Below are positions 60,631-64,000 of a stretch of 64,000 nt of DNA, piece by piece. Origin of the DNA: Trachythela sp. YZ-2020 (lineage: Eukaryota; Cnidaria; Anthozoa; Malacalcyonacea; Clavulariidae); contig JADLSH010000001.1 in NCBI GenBank assembly GCA_016169945.1, forward strand, positions 1 to 64,000, in the 5' to 3' direction. A program made the position numbers and the translations under genes. The notes below the pieces were generated by a model. The model saw only the letters and a list, made by a program, of their open reading frames with translations. It did not search any database and was not told where the DNA came from. Numbering within the stretch: position 1 is the first letter of the stretch; each line of letters opens with the position of its first letter.

Positions 60631-61799
60631 ACAAAGGTAAATTTAAACATCCTCGTTCCCAGGCACTTGTAGAGGGAGAGTGCAGAATAGAGACCCTGGG
60701 TACGAGCTGCTAATTTCAAAACACAAATAAGAGATATATTTCAATCAACTAATGAACACATTTAAGTGAACAGGAAGCTCAAGTTTCTGACATAATCTCT
60801 ACTTCATATTGTAGTAGCATAGGCGGCTCAAAAATTCGAGTTTTAATAATTTTTAAAAGGTTTTTGTTTGATATATTGATTTGATATCTCTTGAAATACT
60901 TCACGCTTGCGTGCCGTTCGCACACGTGAGTCTATTCCATCTAATATAATGATATTATATGAATAATTAGGGCTTCAATACTGATGTATCCACTCTCCCG
61001 ACGAAGGGCCTTTGCTCGAAACGTTGTGTTTTTTTTTCCTTTTACATGCTGACGTGCAATATTACCCCAGCTTTTCATCAAATACAAAATATTTTCTGTT
61101 GCAGATATACTCTTTCATCTCATACAGAAGAATTTTCAGTGGCACACAGTCTATAGTATCTTGAATTGTATAGTGTGTTAGGTAGGGCAGCATAAAACCA
61201 CAGACAACGTGGAGTTTTAGTCTCTCTTATGAATCTATTCCTTGATATTTTACCAGACAGAGTTTGGAAACTAGCCCTTGGAAATCCTTCACGCTCACGT
61301 TATGCTCACGCGTGGATACTCGAGTCTACTCTGTAATAATATTATAAATATATCAAGGAATAGCTTCATAAAAGAGCCTAAAACCCGCATTTTTGGGCAA
61401 AACGTGAAGCGAAAGTGGTTAAAAAATGGAATATGTATTTATTGTAAATAGTCACGATATTACCAACCAAAACATTTAGCTCGTTGGTTGGATCAAAGGA
61501 TGAGCCGAGTCACCGATAAAAATATATAAAAGCGAAAAGTAGGTAGTTCGCGCGTATAACAACTAAGCTGCTGGTCTCAACCAGAGGATTATGATTACGG
61601 CCATCGCCTTGAAATAAATGGACTGAGCAAGCGTAGAATGGTAGCGCTTGACTTATTCTGAATAATAATGGGGCTAGCCGTAGCTAGGTACTAAAGCCTA
61701 GAAACATAATAATTATGAGACAAAATAGGAAATAGCTATGTAAAATTAGGAAATAGCTATGTAATAATGAGTTACCCTGATATGAGGGTTTTATGAGAT
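60631..61799. other. No gene seen downstream of the TLDc gene
   Basis: It contains 3' flank and two short stretches with repeated wording: catctaatataatgatatta near 60938, and a diverged pair around attcctacg / ataatattataaatatatc near 61330. Tttgctcgaaacgttg at 61010 resembles a transposon terminus seen near 17150 and 49375. No exon is supported. Confidence 0.35.
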
Positions 61800-62860
61800 A
61801 AACCCCTTTAATTCGATATAATCAATTCAATTCATCATGAATTCGTCTTTGCTTAATTTGGTCTAATATTGCTTAGTGCAAGCAGGCTCTATGAATAACA
61901 AAGGCCCGCAATAATCGTGTAATAATATGGAATCTAGTTGCTTTTAGCGACCGACTATTAATATTGCAAATTATTAAGAGTTTGTAAAAATATCACATGT
62001 CGTATTGAAAACTGAGTCCAACAAGGCAAAGTTATTGATATCCTCTTTTTAAAGCATTACTTTTATATTATATATACATATCAAATATCTAAGTGAATAT
62101 TTAAAAGTCTTGGTTGATTTCTTCATCACTGCGATCGTTTCCTATAGACTTTTGTTATTAGTTTGTAATAGAATACAGTCGCCAATTAAGCGAAGCGAAA
62201 GTATAGCTTAATCAAACGATGTATTCATCCACTCTGTTAATTAATGCAATCGGACATCAAGGATAATTTATGTATTGGAGTATTGCGCAAACAAATGATC
62301 CTGTTTGTTAATTGGTTTTAATCATTGGTTCTAATTAGAAAATATATATAACCGCAGCTAGATGTGTGAACATATGATTCAAAATATCTGAACTCTGGAA
62401 ACTCGATACTAAACAAACCATTCTTGAATATCGGCAGAATGTATGAGGTGCTGAAACAATGAACATTTTGCTTGACCTTGCGTCGCTTGCACTATGTTAA
62501 AACTCTAATCTCGATTTATACACTAGCGTTAGATGAGATATCTGACTGACTAACTAACTATATGGTTATGTGATATAACTGATATTGGTGTAGTAGAGGG
62601 CTGGATATGGGGGCTGAGCCCCCTAAATCACGCTATAGGGGGGCTCATCGCTCTTCGCTCTTCCCCCCTCTTCCCTCCTCTTCCCCCCTCTTCCCACCTC
62701 TTCCCCCTTCTACCCCCTTCTTCCCCTTCTACCCCCTTCTTCCCCCTCCTCTACCCCACTCCTCCCTCCTCCTCCCCTCTTCCCCTCTTCCTTTTGAAAA
62801 TTGCTTACACGTAGATAATTTTCCTATAGTTTTCATTATCCAAGCATCACTTTATATGAC
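61800..62860. repeat. Segmental duplicate of 48895-50870, without the LINE
   Basis: It has the same order of landmarks as 48895-50870 and reads straight across the point where that copy holds a LINE. It ends with the polypyrimidine tract and tccaagcatcact. No gene is seen. Confidence 0.7.
62650..62795 (+). repeat. Polypyrimidine tract (CTTCCCCC)n
   Basis: Nearly pure C and T for about 145 bp with a loose 8-10 bp period. The open frame through it (Pro/Ser/Leu-rich) is a composition artefact. Confidence 0.9.
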
Positions 62861-63379
62861 TACCAATGGCCATGCATGAATGTGGTATAATAATGCGGTC
62901 ATGTGTTTGGGGGTTACTTATGATGTCATCTATATATACCCGCATGTTTTTACCCTTGGTAACATGCTCACCTAGAGAGCCCCCTCGTTATGAGTTTAGT
63001 TCGGCAGAACTTTTCTGTGATAAAATATTAAATCGTGACTGATATTTTCCTGATTGTTTTCTTATGCCGAACTACCCACGCAAGTTCGTCTAAAGTAGAC
63101 AAACTATACTCAGATATAGTTCGTCTTCACGGATGATCCACGACTTTTGTGCCGCACGCGTTCATACACAGACGAATTATCAGACAAACTATATCTCTTT
63201 TTTGCCCAAGTTCATCCAGACGGACTATCCGTACTTAATAGATATGGGAGATAATATTTACTGGATAACACTACACCATAGTGATTTTTTACAAGTATAA
63301 TATATATATATACGGTGCAATTGCATAAAAAGATTAAAGAAAATATCCTAATTAGCATAACAATATTACACTGTTAATT

Positions 63380-63785
63380 TGAGGGTGTTAAAATAGCACC
63401 TGTATAGGTGCTAAATTGACACCAGGAGGTGGTGTTAAATATAAAGTGCTATTTTAGCACCGATTTGGGTGCCAATGTAGCACCGTTAAGTTGAGTGTCA
63501 ATTTTAAAGTGCTAATTTAGCACCCGAAATTTTTAACACCTTTTTTGGGCAATAAAATAGCACCTCTTTCATCAGCGAAAGTGCTAAATTTACACCCTTT
63601 ATAGTGCTAAATAATGGGGTGCTATTTTGACACCTTTTTGGGGTCCTAAATAGCACCTCTTTCATCAGCGAAAGTGCTAAATTTACACCCTTTATAGCGC
63701 TAAATATTGGGTGCTATTTTGACACCGTCAAAAGTGTTAAACATAGGCCACTATAGAGGTGCTAAATTAACACGATTTTTAGGGT
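63380..63785. repeat. Array of gtgctaaatttacaccc / gggtgctattttgacacc motifs
   Basis: About fifteen variants of the motif gtgctaa-a/t-tagcacc occur in both orientations. A 64-bp stretch with cacctctttcatcagcgaaa is tandemly repeated near 63562 and 63654. Much of the array can pair with itself. Confidence 0.85.
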
Positions 63786-64000
63786 TAAATATATTATGGG
63801 TGTTTAAGTTTTGATAAATCGCCATGTATAATATCTTGTGATACTACATGATTATAGACATTTTATATACACAAACTCTATGGTGTTTTGTTGTGTCGCA
63901 TCTAGTTTGCTGCATACCTTTAAGAGAAACTTTACAGAGAACGTTATATTCCTAAAGCATAGAGTCTAAAATATGACACAAAAATCTGAAATGGTACAAA
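63786..64000. other. Window end, no gene seen
   Basis: AT-rich sequence with no supported feature. Confidence 0.4.

Noticed and set aside
62607..62879. Pro/Ser-rich 90-codon open frame
   Set aside because: It is produced by a CTTCCCCC-type polypyrimidine tract inside a duplicated non-coding segment.

Overview
The window looks like a 64-kb piece of an animal nuclear genome, most probably a cnidarian (an anthozoan, perhaps an octocoral). The case rests on AT-rich DNA, short exons with GT-AG introns, many foldback elements and MITEs, a tRNA-derived SINE, LINE fragments, and SUEL-type lectin, TLDc, RING/B-box and rhodopsin-like GPCR genes. No marker fixes the species. All gene models were built by eye from open frames, splice sites and phases, without transcripts.

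The main content is a cluster of four related secreted-protein genes. A (5541-7609, minus) and B (15543-18135, minus) point left; C (23888-27624, plus) and D (31855-40674, plus) point right. All four have a short signal-peptide exon ending in phase 0 and a last exon encoding one SUEL/galactose-rhamnose-binding lectin domain. B, C and D have between them one exon with exactly 31 uninterrupted Gly-X-Y triplets; A has only a 25-residue linker there. D also carries a 4.7-kb exon for about 1,560 residues rich in Asp, Ser, Lys, Glu and Asn, giving a predicted protein of about 1,968 residues: signal peptide, giant charged low-complexity region, collagen, lectin. The collagen-plus-lectin plan resembles vertebrate collectins with a different lectin fold, so the products may assemble as secreted trimers that bind glycans, in defence or in matrix. 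That role is inference.

A and B are tandem duplicates that also share their 3' flanks. Around them lie foldback elements whose arms are inverted arrays of a degenerate ~28-bp repeat (1-985, 7866-10840, 11395-14945), a LINE remnant (1631-2960) and a ~1.9-kb palindrome (3115-5055).

The right third holds a class A GPCR (44032-45000) with a truncated duplicate of its 3' end at 51030-51810, a single-exon RING/B-box/coiled-coil (TRIM-type) gene (52870-54042), and at least three exons of a TLDc-domain gene (54194-60630). The rest is LINE pieces, MITEs, diverged segmental duplicates and two unusual internally palindromic repeat arrays (57812-58120 and 63380-63785).
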